From positions 1 to 14,639 of the forward strand of contig JARLHB010000393.1 in NCBI GenBank assembly GCA_031292465.1: DNA of 14,639 nucleotides. The letters are read 5' to 3'. Source of the stretch: Ignavibacteriaceae bacterium. GTDB taxonomy: Bacteria > Bacteroidota > Ignavibacteria > Ignavibacteriales > Ignavibacteriaceae. The notes under the pieces were generated by a model. The model saw only the letters and a list, made by a program, of their open reading frames with translations. It was not told where the DNA came from and searched no databases. This document shows, piece after piece, positions 1 to 8,394 of this stretch (its first letter is position 1; each line of letters begins with the position of its first letter). The translations under genes were made by a program, and so were the position numbers.

Positions 1-536
1 ATTATGCTTACACAACTGAAGAGCAGCTTAAATTTAAGGAAATCTATTACGGCTATTCCGGCGCATTGGATAAATGGAAAGAACTTAACGCACAAACTGA
101 TTATCCGGTTTGCCTAAAAGATTATTTTGACTGGGTAAACGACGGCTCGGTAGTGGAAGACGTTAGCGATAAAAATGTTACCTGCCTTGCAAAAATTGAA
201 AACAGCAGCTGGCATTTTAGTTATGGAAGCGCAGATAAGAACCCGGGCATTTTGCTGAAATCAGATGAGGATTATGCACGTGATGCAGAAAATGCAATTA
301 ATAATAATGATCTTGCAAAAGCAAGAAGGCTGTTGAATTGTGCTCTAAACATTTCAGAGAATAATATTGATGCAAAGAATAATCTGGCAGTAATTGAAAT
401 GTTAGATAAGCATTATGAAAATGCAATGAACATTTTAATTGGAATTATAAATGAAGACTGCAATAATAAAACTGCCATTCAAAATAAGCGGGTTCTCGAA
501 GAAATTATTGAGAAAGCCATAACTGAAGTAATTTGA
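1..536 (+). CDS. 3' end of a TPR-containing protein, 5' truncated by the window edge
   Basis: The reading frame is open from the first complete codon at position 3, with no stop before the TGA at 534-536, so the gene starts outside the window. An in-frame TTG at 66 could be mistaken for a start, but coding sequence continues upstream of it. About 178 residues are visible. The first ~75 (Tyr/Trp-rich, with a short motif DYFDWVNDGS) look like the end of a larger globular domain that I cannot name. The last ~85 form helix-turn-helix pairs typical of TPRs, with alternating Ala/Leu positions (for example AKARRLLNCALNIS and LAVIEMLDKHYENAM). The next gene also ends in TPRs after its glycosyltransferase domains, so this may be another glycosyltransferase-TPR protein. 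That is inferred from context only. Confidence 0.75.
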   Translation, partial: YAYTTEEQLKFKEIYYGYSGALDKWKELNAQTDYPVCLKDYFDWVNDGSVVEDVSDKNVTCLAKIENSSWHFSYGSADKNPGILLKSDEDYARDAENAINNNDLAKARRLLNCALNISENNIDAKNNLAVIEMLDKHYENAMNILIGIINEDCNNKTAIQNKRVLEEIIEKAITEVI

Positions 537-561
537 AGAAATTGGCAAATTAACTTAAACC

Positions 562-585
562 ATATTGCGTGATTTAATGCAATAT
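562..585. repeat. Inverted repeat, 7-base arms
   Basis: ATATTGC (562-568) and GCAATAT (579-585) are exact reverse complements separated by 10 bases. The arms are AT-rich and no T-run follows directly, so this is not a good intrinsic terminator. It lies 14 bases before the 600-619 palindrome, and the pair may be a composite protein-binding region. Confidence 0.4.
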
Positions 586-599
586 AGCTTGAAGAAATT

Positions 600-619
600 C
601 TTTACAAATATTTGTAAAG
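600..619. promoter_or_regulatory. Perfect 20-base palindrome, possible operator
   Basis: CTTTACAAAT at 600-609 is followed directly by its exact reverse complement ATTTGTAAAG at 610-619. A spacer-less perfect dyad of this length is typical of a homodimeric regulator site, although it could also form a cruciform or RNA hairpin. It lies about 90 bases upstream of the ATG at 711. No matching second copy was noticed elsewhere in the window. Confidence 0.4.
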
Positions 620-710
620 GGATTGAGCCAGCGGTAAATAACGAAATAATATATATCAATTGCGGAATGTTTGTTTGAGTGAAAATAATATTTAATAATT
701 GAAGAAAAAT

Positions 711-3700
711 ATGGCTAATAAAATATTACAGCTATTGGAAAATCTTGCTGCTCTTAGAAAAAGACAGAATACTTTTTCTAAACAGGAATTTGAATTAAAC
801 GAATCTCAGGCAATAACTATTCTTAAAGAACAGTATAAGCTGGTTAATACCCTGGCCATTGTTAAACTTGATGCTATTGGGGACAGCCTGCTTTTTACCA
901 ATTCATTAAAAGTTATTAGGGATCTTTTTCCAGGGGCTAATATTGCTTTTGTTTGTTATCTGGAGACGAAGGAAATTATAGACAGATGCCCTTACGTTGA
1001 TACCCGGGTTTATATTGACCGTTTATCAATGATGACGAATAAATTTTACAGGGAAAGTGTTTTTGAAAAGTTACATGAAATAGAATTTGATTTGTTAATA
1101 AATCCGCTGTTTTCAAGGGAATTTCAGGCTGAAGAAGTTGTTGCATTTATGAATGCAGAAATTAAGATAGGCGTCAGGGGCGACCTTTCGAATATTTCCA
1201 AATCAATAGTTGATGTGACTGATAAATGGTACAATTACTTTCTTGAAGTTGACGATGAAAAAAATAAGTTTGAGCTTTACAGAAATGCGGAGATTATTTC
1301 ATTACTTGGTGGAAAATTAGATAAAGATGAACTCCCGGAAATGTGGGAGAATGAACAGGATAGCCAGTTTATTTCCAAATTCTTATCAAATTATCAGATT
1401 GAAGATTATGCAATAATATTTCCCGGTTCAAAAGGCGGAAGAAATTCGATTAAATACTGGGGTACAGAAAAATATGTCGCATTAGTTGACTATGTGCAGG
1501 AGACATTAAATTTAAAAGCTGTCATACTTGGCGGCGTAGATGACTTAGAAATCTGCGGCGAAATAACAAGCCGTGTTAAATCAAAACCGATTTTACTTGC
1601 CGGACATTTCTCATTATGGCAAACCGCAGCATTCCTAAGGCAGGCAAAAATTTATATTGGCGCAGATACAAGTATTGCACATTTTTCTGCTGCGGTAAAA
1701 ATACCAACAGTAGTAATTTTAGGCGGCGGGCACTTCGGCCGCTTTTTCCCCTATCCCAATACAAAGCATGTCCGAGCTGTTTATAAAAAGATGCAATGCT
1801 ATTTCTGTAATTGGAAGTGCACAAAAAAAGAAGTTGAATGTTTAACACATATCTCCCTGCATGAAGTAACTTCTGTATGCCGGGAACTATTACCTAAATC
1901 AGTCTCTGCTAATAATAAAAAAATAAATAAATTAAATTATATAGAAAGCAGGGGCAGTAAATTAAAAATTGACTTGATCGTTCCTCCAAATAGTAATCAT
2001 TCATGGCATTTGAAAGAGGGCTGGATACATGCTTTAACCAACCGCGGATTACTTAACAATTTATTTTATGTAAATGAAAGAAATACTCAAAATTTCTTTA
2101 ATTATGTAAAAACAGGAGGCAGATCAGATTTAATTTTAGCTCTCGGCGGCGACCATCATTTGTATTTTCTTCATGACTCTGAGGAAAAAAGACAACTATG
2201 GGCAAACTACAAAAAAGATAAAGTCTGCTATTCTTATGAATCTACGGCGGATTCTATATATGATATTTACCGTACAAGGATGAATACTGCATTAAGAGTA
2301 TTTACCCATTATCTTGTTGCAGATGAAAATGATTTACCTCTTTATAAAAAATCGAATAAAAAAGCCGTATGGTTCCCTCAGTTTGTAGATGATAAATTAT
2401 TCACAAGTTTTATCGCTCTTGAAGCAAGACAGCCTTCTATGTTTTTTAAGGGAAAGCTTTGGAGCGAATATGTAATAAGAAGGCTTGTAATTAAAGCTCT
2501 TGATGATGCTAAGTTATGTACAGTTGTGGACCAGTTCCTTCCAACAAGTGAACTAATAAATTATTACAATTCTTTTAGGGCAGCAATTAATCCACCGGGA
2601 GTATTTGGCGGTTTTAATGTCCGTACATTTGAAGCTTTAGCTTGTGGAAATATACTCTTTCAGTTCAAGCCGCAAAACAGGCCGCTGAACAATTCCTTAT
2701 TTGAAGACGGTAAACACCTCATTTATTTTGATGCGCAAAACCTTCCCGGCTTAATAGAAAAAGTAAGTTCAATTTCAAAAAACTTTGAGTATCTCAAAAA
2801 TATTGCGGAAGAAGGACATGCTGAAGTTTTAAGGTATCATACTCTGGAAAAGAGAATTGATACTTTTGTTGATTGGATTTCTGAAAATAAATCACCGGTA
2901 TACCCTGATTATTCGATTAAAACTGAAAATAATTTTACAAAGGATAAAAGAAATAATGGGACGCATAATGTTTCTTTTAATATCAGTAAAAAGACCGCAA
3001 TAAATCAATTAAATACAAAAGAAATTAAAGTCTCTGCTATAGTATCTACATATAATTCTGAAAAATTTATTGAAGGATGCCTTAATGATCTGGTCAATCA
3101 GACATTATATGCAAAAGGCGGACTGGAAATAGTTGTAATAAATTCCGGTTCAAATCAGAATGAAGAAGATATTGTAAAAGGATACATCAAAAAGTATCCT
3201 GATATATCGTATATAAAGACTGAAAGAGAATCAATTTATCAGGCATGGAACAGAGGTATTAAGGCAGCGAAAGGCGTGTATGTAACAAATGCTAATACTG
3301 ATGACAGGCATAAACCTGATGCTTTGGAAAAAATGCTTAATGTATTTGAAAGCAGCCCCGACACTGATGTTGTTTATGCTGATATTTATAATACAACAAC
3401 ACCAAATGATACATGGGCATCTCCAACACCAAAAACTGAAACAAATTGGATCCCTTTTGATTCAGATTTAATTCTATTCGGCTGTTTTTTAGGGCCGCAG
3501 CCAATGTGGAAAAAAAGTCTGCACGATAGATTCGGATATTTTGATGAAAGCCTCAAGGTTGTGGGTGATTATGAATTCTGGGTAAGGATAAGCCATGCAG
3601 CCAGATTTTATCATATTAATGAGAAATTGGGGCTTTACTTATATTCATCTAAGAGCGCTGAACATAGAGATCAGTTATTAACCGATAACGAACATTATGC

Positions 3701-4277
3701 AGTTCAGGAAAAATATTTTAATGCATTTGTCCAGACCGGACAGGATATTGAAAGAATAAAATTAAAGCTGTCGGCAATAAAAAACGGAAAGAATAATGAT
3801 GAGTATTACAATAAGGCTGCAAAATTATTAGACAAAAGGGGAAAAGGAATAGAATTATACAACCGGATAGTCGAGCTTATAAAATTATCAACTAAAGTTA
3901 GCCCTGATCAGATAATAATTGAATCGGGAAAAATTGAGCCCATGATTAATAATGAAATTATTATTGATAAAGTCCTGATCGAAAATTTTTATTGTATGAT
4001 GGGTGTTCTGCATATAAAGAACTCTAACCTGATAAAGGCGCGGAGATATTTTCAAAACGTATTAAAAAACAATAATAAATCAATACATGCCAGCCTCGGC
4101 CTGGCGGAGATAAATTTCGCAGAAGGGAAATTAGAGGACTCAGGCAGGTTATTTGAAAGTGTGCTTATGGCAGAACCTAACAATAACATAGCATTAAACG
4201 GATTTGCCAGGATAAAGGCGAAATTATCGGAGCATAATAATTCAGTTGAAAATGTATTACTTAATGAAAATAAATAG
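711..4277 (+). CDS. Giant multidomain glycosyltransferase: GT9 + CgeB-like GT-B + GT2 + TPR
   Basis: This protein of about 1188 residues carries three glycosyltransferase modules. Residues ~45-395 are a GT9/heptosyltransferase-type GT-B domain: the N-terminal VKLDAIGDSLLFTN motif, PGSKGGRNSIKYW, GADTSIAHFSAAVKIP, and a Cys cluster CX2CX3CX6C near residue 365. Residues ~415-720 resemble the CgeB-like group 1 GT-B domain (GGFNVRTFEALACGN, then a LFEDGKHLIYF stretch). Residues ~770-1000 are a GT2, GT-A-fold domain (VSAIVSTYNSEKF, the NTDDR acid motif near 862, and GDYEFWVRIS near 953). The last ~100 residues form two to three TPRs. No signal peptide or membrane segment is seen, so it is probably cytoplasmic. 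I prefer the ATG at 711 over an upstream in-frame TTG at 699; neither has a strong Shine-Dalgarno. It probably builds or transfers a glycan of at least two sugars; donors and acceptor are unknown. Confidence 0.88.
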   Translation: MANKILQLLENLAALRKRQNTFSKQEFELNESQAITILKEQYKLVNTLAIVKLDAIGDSLLFTNSLKVIRDLFPGANIAFVCYLETKEIIDRCPYVDTRVYIDRLSMMTNKFYRESVFEKLHEIEFDLLINPLFSREFQAEEVVAFMNAEIKIGVRGDLSNISKSIVDVTDKWYNYFLEVDDEKNKFELYRNAEIISLLGGKLDKDELPEMWENEQDSQFISKFLSNYQIEDYAIIFPGSKGGRNSIKYWGTEKYVALVDYVQETLNLKAVILGGVDDLEICGEITSRVKSKPILLAGHFSLWQTAAFLRQAKIYIGADTSIAHFSAAVKIPTVVILGGGHFGRFFPYPNTKHVRAVYKKMQCYFCNWKCTKKEVECLTHISLHEVTSVCRELLPKSVSANNKKINKLNYIESRGSKLKIDLIVPPNSNHSWHLKEGWIHALTNRGLLNNLFYVNERNTQNFFNYVKTGGRSDLILALGGDHHLYFLHDSEEKRQLWANYKKDKVCYSYESTADSIYDIYRTRMNTALRVFTHYLVADENDLPLYKKSNKKAVWFPQFVDDKLFTSFIALEARQPSMFFKGKLWSEYVIRRLVIKALDDAKLCTVVDQFLPTSELINYYNSFRAAINPPGVFGGFNVRTFEALACGNILFQFKPQNRPLNNSLFEDGKHLIYFDAQNLPGLIEKVSSISKNFEYLKNIAEEGHAEVLRYHTLEKRIDTFVDWISENKSPVYPDYSIKTENNFTKDKRNNGTHNVSFNISKKTAINQLNTKEIKVSAIVSTYNSEKFIEGCLNDLVNQTLYAKGGLEIVVINSGSNQNEEDIVKGYIKKYPDISYIKTERESIYQAWNRGIKAAKGVYVTNANTDDRHKPDALEKMLNVFESSPDTDVVYADIYNTTTPNDTWASPTPKTETNWIPFDSDLILFGCFLGPQPMWKKSLHDRFGYFDESLKVVGDYEFWVRISHAARFYHINEKLGLYLYSSKSAEHRDQLLTDNEHYAVQEKYFNAFVQTGQDIERIKLKLSAIKNGKNNDEYYNKAAKLLDKRGKGIELYNRIVELIKLSTKVSPDQIIIESGKIEPMINNEIIIDKVLIENFYCMMGVLHIKNSNLIKARRYFQNVLKNNNKSIHASLGLAEINFAEGKLEDSGRLFESVLMAEPNNNIALNGFARIKAKLSEHNNSVENVLLNENK

Positions 4278-4327
4278 AAGACAACAGATTTTTAAAACAA
4301 CACATGACTAAATAAAACGGAGCATTT

Positions 4328-5170
4328 ATGGGCAATTTTAATTATTTATTCCTTCAGGCTTATAATAATTACACAGAAGGATTATACGATTTAGCTTTAT
4401 CTACTTTAAATGATGCTGAATTAAATTTTTCACCTGATGAAGAAAATAACTTTAGCCTTGAAGATTTATACATCTTAAGGGGCACTATATTTTTTGGGAT
4501 TAATAATCTGGAAAAAGCCAGATTGGATTTTGAGAATGCATTAAAAGCTAATCCTTCTTCATCTGAAGCATGCCTGGGGCTTGGCCGGTATTTTAATGCA
4601 ACAGGCCAGCTTGAAAATGCTAAAACTATGATTGAGTGGGCGGTTCAATATAATGAAGGACATGAAGGTGCACGCAATGCGTTGGAGGAAATAAATGTTA
4701 AATTAGACCTTCCTCCTAATCATAGCAGTTTAGCAGAGGCCAGTGCTCCAAGTGAACCCGCTCAGAAATGGGGCCCGCTTGATGAAGCTACGCAATTGTT
4801 TTCAGAAAAAAAATATAATGATGCAATAACCAGACTTTTGGATGCGAGGAAAGAACAGGAAGAAATACTGGGGAGTATAGAAAACTTTATAGCATTCAAT
4901 TATTTGGAATTATATGATATGGACGGCGCTAAAAATGCTGCCGAACGGGCATTAAAACTGAATCCATTATCATCCCAGGCACACGCCACTTTGGGAGAAA
5001 TATATTTACGTGACCAGAAATATCCCGATGCAAAAAAAATGTTCGAAATTGCATTACTGCATAACCCGGAAAATAATTTTGCTAAAACCGGCCTGCAAAA
5101 TACATTTGATGCTTTGGGTATGAACGGTAATAATAATAAGGCTAATAATTTAAAAGCTGTCAATATCTAA
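4328..5170 (+). CDS. TPR-only protein
   Basis: This 280-residue soluble protein consists almost wholly of TPR helices. The first block is residues ~5-125, with canonical repeats such as LEKARLDFENALKANP. A Pro/Ser/Ala-rich linker at ~130-150 follows, then a second block at ~155-265 with AKNAAERALKLNP and AKKMFEIALLHNP. It ends in an Asn/Lys-rich tail. It has no glycosyltransferase motif, unlike every complete neighbour in the island, so it may be a scaffold, adaptor or acceptor-binding subunit for them (inference). A good Shine-Dalgarno, CGGAG at 4318-4322, sits five bases before the ATG and supports the start. The gap from the previous stop is 50 bases, consistent with co-transcription. Confidence 0.85.
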   Translation: MGNFNYLFLQAYNNYTEGLYDLALSTLNDAELNFSPDEENNFSLEDLYILRGTIFFGINNLEKARLDFENALKANPSSSEACLGLGRYFNATGQLENAKTMIEWAVQYNEGHEGARNALEEINVKLDLPPNHSSLAEASAPSEPAQKWGPLDEATQLFSEKKYNDAITRLLDARKEQEEILGSIENFIAFNYLELYDMDGAKNAAERALKLNPLSSQAHATLGEIYLRDQKYPDAKKMFEIALLHNPENNFAKTGLQNTFDALGMNGNNNKANNLKAVNI

Positions 5171-5284
5171 TTAAAAATTCAATATGTATTATTAATTCAT
5201 GTTACGTAAAATTAATTTATTTAAAGTAAACTGGTAGTATAAGTGGCGAAACAGCGTTTCGCCGTACAATATAAAAGAATATAA
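5171..5284. other. AT-rich intergenic spacer with one GC-rich hairpin
   Basis: This 114-base gap is very AT-rich (poly A/T words, no clear promoter) except for a compact GC-rich stem-loop at 5245-5263. No Shine-Dalgarno is obvious before the ATG at 5285. Confidence 0.45.
5245..5263. repeat. REP-like GC-rich hairpin
   Basis: GGCGAAAC (5245-5252) pairs perfectly with GTTTCGCC (5256-5263) around a three-base loop AGC, and two G-T wobble pairs can extend the stem outward. Its GC content stands out sharply from the AT-rich surroundings. It is not followed by a T-run, so it is a poor terminator. The form, a short GC-rich palindrome ending near GTACA in a spacer, resembles repetitive extragenic palindromes. 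It lies 21 bases upstream of the next start codon. Confidence 0.5.
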
Positions 5285-8200
5285 ATGGAAATTGTAGATA
5301 ATTATCAATTAGCGGAAGAATTATTTGAGCAGAAGGATTTCAGGGCTGCACAAAATGTTCTATTTGACCTTTTAAAGGATGACCAGAACGATAGCGATGT
5401 GCTGAATTTTCTCGCTGTAATAAAATTAAATATGGGTGATTATAGTAAAGCAGCCGGTTATCTTGAAAAGGTCATATCCATATATGAACCGCATCCTGCT
5501 GCGCATTATAATCTCGGGCTCTGTTACCAGCATTTTAAACTGAATGAAGAAGCAAAGAAACATTATAAAAGAGCAGTTGAACTAAATCCTCTAAATTTTG
5601 ATGCTTTGATTAACCTTGGCGTTATTTTGCAGGCGCAGGAAGATTATGACAGTGCCGAAGATTATTTTAACAAGGCGCTGTTGCTCCAGCCGAACAGCAG
5701 TAAATTATTTAATAACAGGGGAAATCTGTTTTTTAAAAAGAATGAATATGAATTAGCAGAAAAGAATTATAGAAAAGCTATTTTACTTGAGCCGGATAAT
5801 CCCGAATTCCTTTTTAATCTTGGAAACTGCTGCTTTCAACAGGGGTTTATTGAAGACGCAATAGGTTTGTTTAAGCGGACCGCTGAGTTAAATCCCAACG
5901 AACATTTAGCCGGTTTCAATACCGGGATTGCTCTCTTCAAACTTAATAAATTTAAGGAAGCAATAGATTATTTTAAAATCGTTTTGACAAAAGACCCTAA
6001 AAATGAAGAAGCCCATTTTAATTTAGGCAGTTGTTACCGGGAACTTAAACAGTATAAAGCCGCTTTGCAATGTTATGAATCCGCAGTTGCTTTTAACCCG
6101 GGAAATATAGCAGCATATATTAATATTGGGAATGTATATAATCAATTAGGTGACGAGAACAAGGCGAAACTGTATTTTGATAAAGTCTCGAATAATAATG
6201 AAACTAAAGCGGTCGTTTTTACAAATATTGGCGTATCAAAAATGGGGCAGAGTTTGGTTGATGAAGCAAGCCAATATTTTGATATAGCATTGCAATTTGA
6301 ACCTGAAAATCCGGCAATTCATTATAACAAAGCTCACGCTTTACTAATTAAAGGTAATTATGATGAAGGATGGACGGAGTACGGGTGGAGAAAAAAAAGG
6401 AAGGAGTTCTTTCCGAGAGAATTTTCAAGACCGGAATTAAAGTCCGGGATGGATGTTAATGGGAAAACAATATTAGTATATGATGAACAGGGCCTTGGTG
6501 ATACAATCCAATTTGTCCGGTATATTCCAATGTTACAAAAGCTTGGTGCAATTGTAATATTCGAGTGCAATAAAATGCTTCTGGGCCTGTTCCGGGAACA
6601 TACCGTCGGTAGGAAAATGATTGGGCGGGATAGAATTAAAGAACCGCCTATTGAGTATGATTACCAAATTCCGCTTCTTAGTTTACCGCAATTTTTTAAC
6701 ACAACAATAAATAATATACCTTCAGAAGTTCCATATATTTATGCTGACTCTTCATATTCAAAAAAGATGGCTGGTATTATAGGGAATAGCAAAGAATATA
6801 AAATCGGTATCGTATGGGGTGGTAACCCTGTTCATACAGGAGATAGTAACAGGTCATGCAGACTTGAGAATTTTAAAGCTCTTCTTTCAGTTCCAAATAT
6901 AAAATTTTATTCTCTCCAAAAGGGGGGACCTCTGGATCAGCTTGAAGAATGCAATTTCCCAATAACGGTACTAAATGAATATCTTGATACATTTATGGAT
7001 ACCGCTGCGGCTATAGAAAATTTAGACCTTGTAATTACAATTGACACATCAGTTGCACACCTTGCAGGCGCTATGGGCAAAAGAACATGGCTTCTTCTTC
7101 CTTTTTTTCCTGATTGGCGCTGGATGCTGGACCGTAAGGATTCGCCATGGTATCCAACTATGAAATTATTCAGGCAGAATGAGGAAGGTAATTGGAAAAC
7201 AGTTATGAAGGAAATTGAAACAGAATTAAGAGAACTTGTTGCGACAGGCCGGAAAGATATTTCATTGAAGTTTCCGTCCCAGGGAAAAAGTGTAAATGTA
7301 CCAGATAACAGTAAGGAACAATTGATATTAGGATTATCGGGTACAGGAGATTACGGCTGGGGCGTAGTGAACAAATATATTAAACAGGAAGTCTCGAATA
7401 AGTACGTAGTCAAAAATCTGGATGAAAATTCTGCAATTCCGGCAGCAGAGATTTCAGATTCCAAGGTCTTTCAGTTGCTGCGAGATCTTGATTTTAATCC
7501 GTTATATGATGCAAGAGGCAAAGAGAATTACGGATATACCGTTTTCGAAAATGAATTACATGCAATGTCTGTTACTAATTCCCGGAATTATGATAAAATT
7601 GTTACTGCCTCTACATGGAACTATCAGAAGCTTATTGATGCAGGAATTAAAAATGCTGATCTGCTTATCCAGGGCATTGATCCGAAAGTATTTTATCCCG
7701 AAGACAAGCCGCGTAATAATAATTTGTTTGTAATATTTTCCGGCGGAAAGTTTGAGCTGCGAAAAGGCCAGGATATGGTGCTTAAGGCTGTCTCAATACT
7801 TCAAAAAAAATATAGAGATATTGTACTTATAAATGCCTGGTATAACGCGTGGCCGGAAACTATGCAGCCAATGGTAAATTCCAGGTATATAAAGTATGAA
7901 GAAAACGGCCGTACGTGGGAAGAATTTATACATAATTTATGTATAACTACGGGGCTGGATACCAAACGTGTTTTTACACTGCCATTAGTCCCAAATCAAA
8001 AGCTGCGCGATGTTTATTTGAAATCAGATTTGGGCCTTTTCCCAAATCGCTGTGAGGGCGGCACTAATTTGGTGATGATGGAATATATGGCTTGCGGCAG
8101 GCCGGTTGTAGCATCATTTAATACGGGGCATAAAGATGTATTGACCGAAAATAATTCTATTATGCTTAAAGAAATGAAAGAATTTAAATTATATAATTCA

Positions 8201-8380
8201 AATAATGTTTTAACTGCTGACTGGGAAGAACCAAATATTGATGAAATTGTTGCAAAAGTTGAGTCTGCTTATCATAACAGGAATATTATAAAAAATATTG
8301 GCGATAATGCCGCCGTGTCGATGAAAAATTTTACATGGTCTGATACTGCAATAAATCTTTTAAAAGTTGTCGGACTATAG
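5285..8380 (+). CDS. TPR - GT9-like - GT4 fusion glycosyltransferase
   Basis: This protein is 1031 residues long. Residues ~1-375 are about eleven consecutive TPRs (repeating patterns such as AHYNLGLCY and ALINLGVIL, each about 34 residues). After YDEGWTEYGWRKKRK comes a GT9/heptosyltransferase-like GT-B domain (~390-650) with EQGLGDTIQFVRYIP near 402, IGIVWGGNP and DTSVAHLAGAMGK near 587. A third module (~680-1025) is a GT4-type GT-B domain with FSGGKFELRKGQD near 818 and CEGGTNLVMMEYMACGRPVV near 922. The TPR plus GT-B layout recalls O-GlcNAc transferase, in which the TPRs bind the protein acceptor. That suggests, but does not prove, a protein-modifying enzyme. There is no signal peptide or membrane segment. 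The ATG lacks a clear Shine-Dalgarno, and the stop abuts the next gene. Confidence 0.9.
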   Translation: MEIVDNYQLAEELFEQKDFRAAQNVLFDLLKDDQNDSDVLNFLAVIKLNMGDYSKAAGYLEKVISIYEPHPAAHYNLGLCYQHFKLNEEAKKHYKRAVELNPLNFDALINLGVILQAQEDYDSAEDYFNKALLLQPNSSKLFNNRGNLFFKKNEYELAEKNYRKAILLEPDNPEFLFNLGNCCFQQGFIEDAIGLFKRTAELNPNEHLAGFNTGIALFKLNKFKEAIDYFKIVLTKDPKNEEAHFNLGSCYRELKQYKAALQCYESAVAFNPGNIAAYINIGNVYNQLGDENKAKLYFDKVSNNNETKAVVFTNIGVSKMGQSLVDEASQYFDIALQFEPENPAIHYNKAHALLIKGNYDEGWTEYGWRKKRKEFFPREFSRPELKSGMDVNGKTILVYDEQGLGDTIQFVRYIPMLQKLGAIVIFECNKMLLGLFREHTVGRKMIGRDRIKEPPIEYDYQIPLLSLPQFFNTTINNIPSEVPYIYADSSYSKKMAGIIGNSKEYKIGIVWGGNPVHTGDSNRSCRLENFKALLSVPNIKFYSLQKGGPLDQLEECNFPITVLNEYLDTFMDTAAAIENLDLVITIDTSVAHLAGAMGKRTWLLLPFFPDWRWMLDRKDSPWYPTMKLFRQNEEGNWKTVMKEIETELRELVATGRKDISLKFPSQGKSVNVPDNSKEQLILGLSGTGDYGWGVVNKYIKQEVSNKYVVKNLDENSAIPAAEISDSKVFQLLRDLDFNPLYDARGKENYGYTVFENELHAMSVTNSRNYDKIVTASTWNYQKLIDAGIKNADLLIQGIDPKVFYPEDKPRNNNLFVIFSGGKFELRKGQDMVLKAVSILQKKYRDIVLINAWYNAWPETMQPMVNSRYIKYEENGRTWEEFIHNLCITTGLDTKRVFTLPLVPNQKLRDVYLKSDLGLFPNRCEGGTNLVMMEYMACGRPVVASFNTGHKDVLTENNSIMLKEMKEFKLYNSNNVLTADWEEPNIDEIVAKVESAYHNRNIIKNIGDNAAVSMKNFTWSDTAINLLKVVGL

Positions 8381-8394
8381 TGCAGGCTTTTAAA

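Larger units (their letters stand above)
537..710. other. Intergenic spacer with two inverted repeats
   Basis: This 174-base AT-rich spacer separates the truncated gene from the giant glycosyltransferase gene. It contains an imperfectly spaced inverted repeat (562-585), a perfect 20-base palindrome (600-619) and an 11-base direct repeat TTGAAGAAATT at 533-543 and 589-599. No convincing promoter or terminator was found. An operator, a processing site or the start of a separate transcription unit are all possible. Confidence 0.5.

Noticed and set aside
66..536. Treating the first gene as a complete short ORF starting at the TTG at 66.
   Set aside because: The frame is open from the window edge with normal coding character and no Shine-Dalgarno precedes the TTG; it is a truncated gene.
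615..641. Possible sigma-28-like promoter (TAAA at 615-618, GTAAATAA at 634-641) before the giant glycosyltransferase gene.
   Set aside because: The -10 element matches the consensus at only 5 of 8 positions, mostly A/T, which is expected by chance in this spacer; it also overlaps the palindrome.
671..698. Sigma-70-like pair TTGTTT / TAATAA with 16-base spacing just before the ATG at 711.
   Set aside because: Such AT-rich hexamers are common here, and the start site would fall only a few bases before the start codon.
1576..1848. Minus-strand open frame inside the giant glycosyltransferase gene (also similar ones at 4900-5163, 6358-6570, 13896-14105 and 14136-14318).
   Set aside because: All lie wholly inside well-supported + strand genes, have no recognisable domain and no ribosome site; they are shadow frames.
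3289..3471. Short + strand open frames overlapping larger genes (3289-3471 and 7422-7733).
   Set aside because: They are in alternative frames of glycosyltransferase domains with intact motifs, and their products are low-complexity with no family resemblance.
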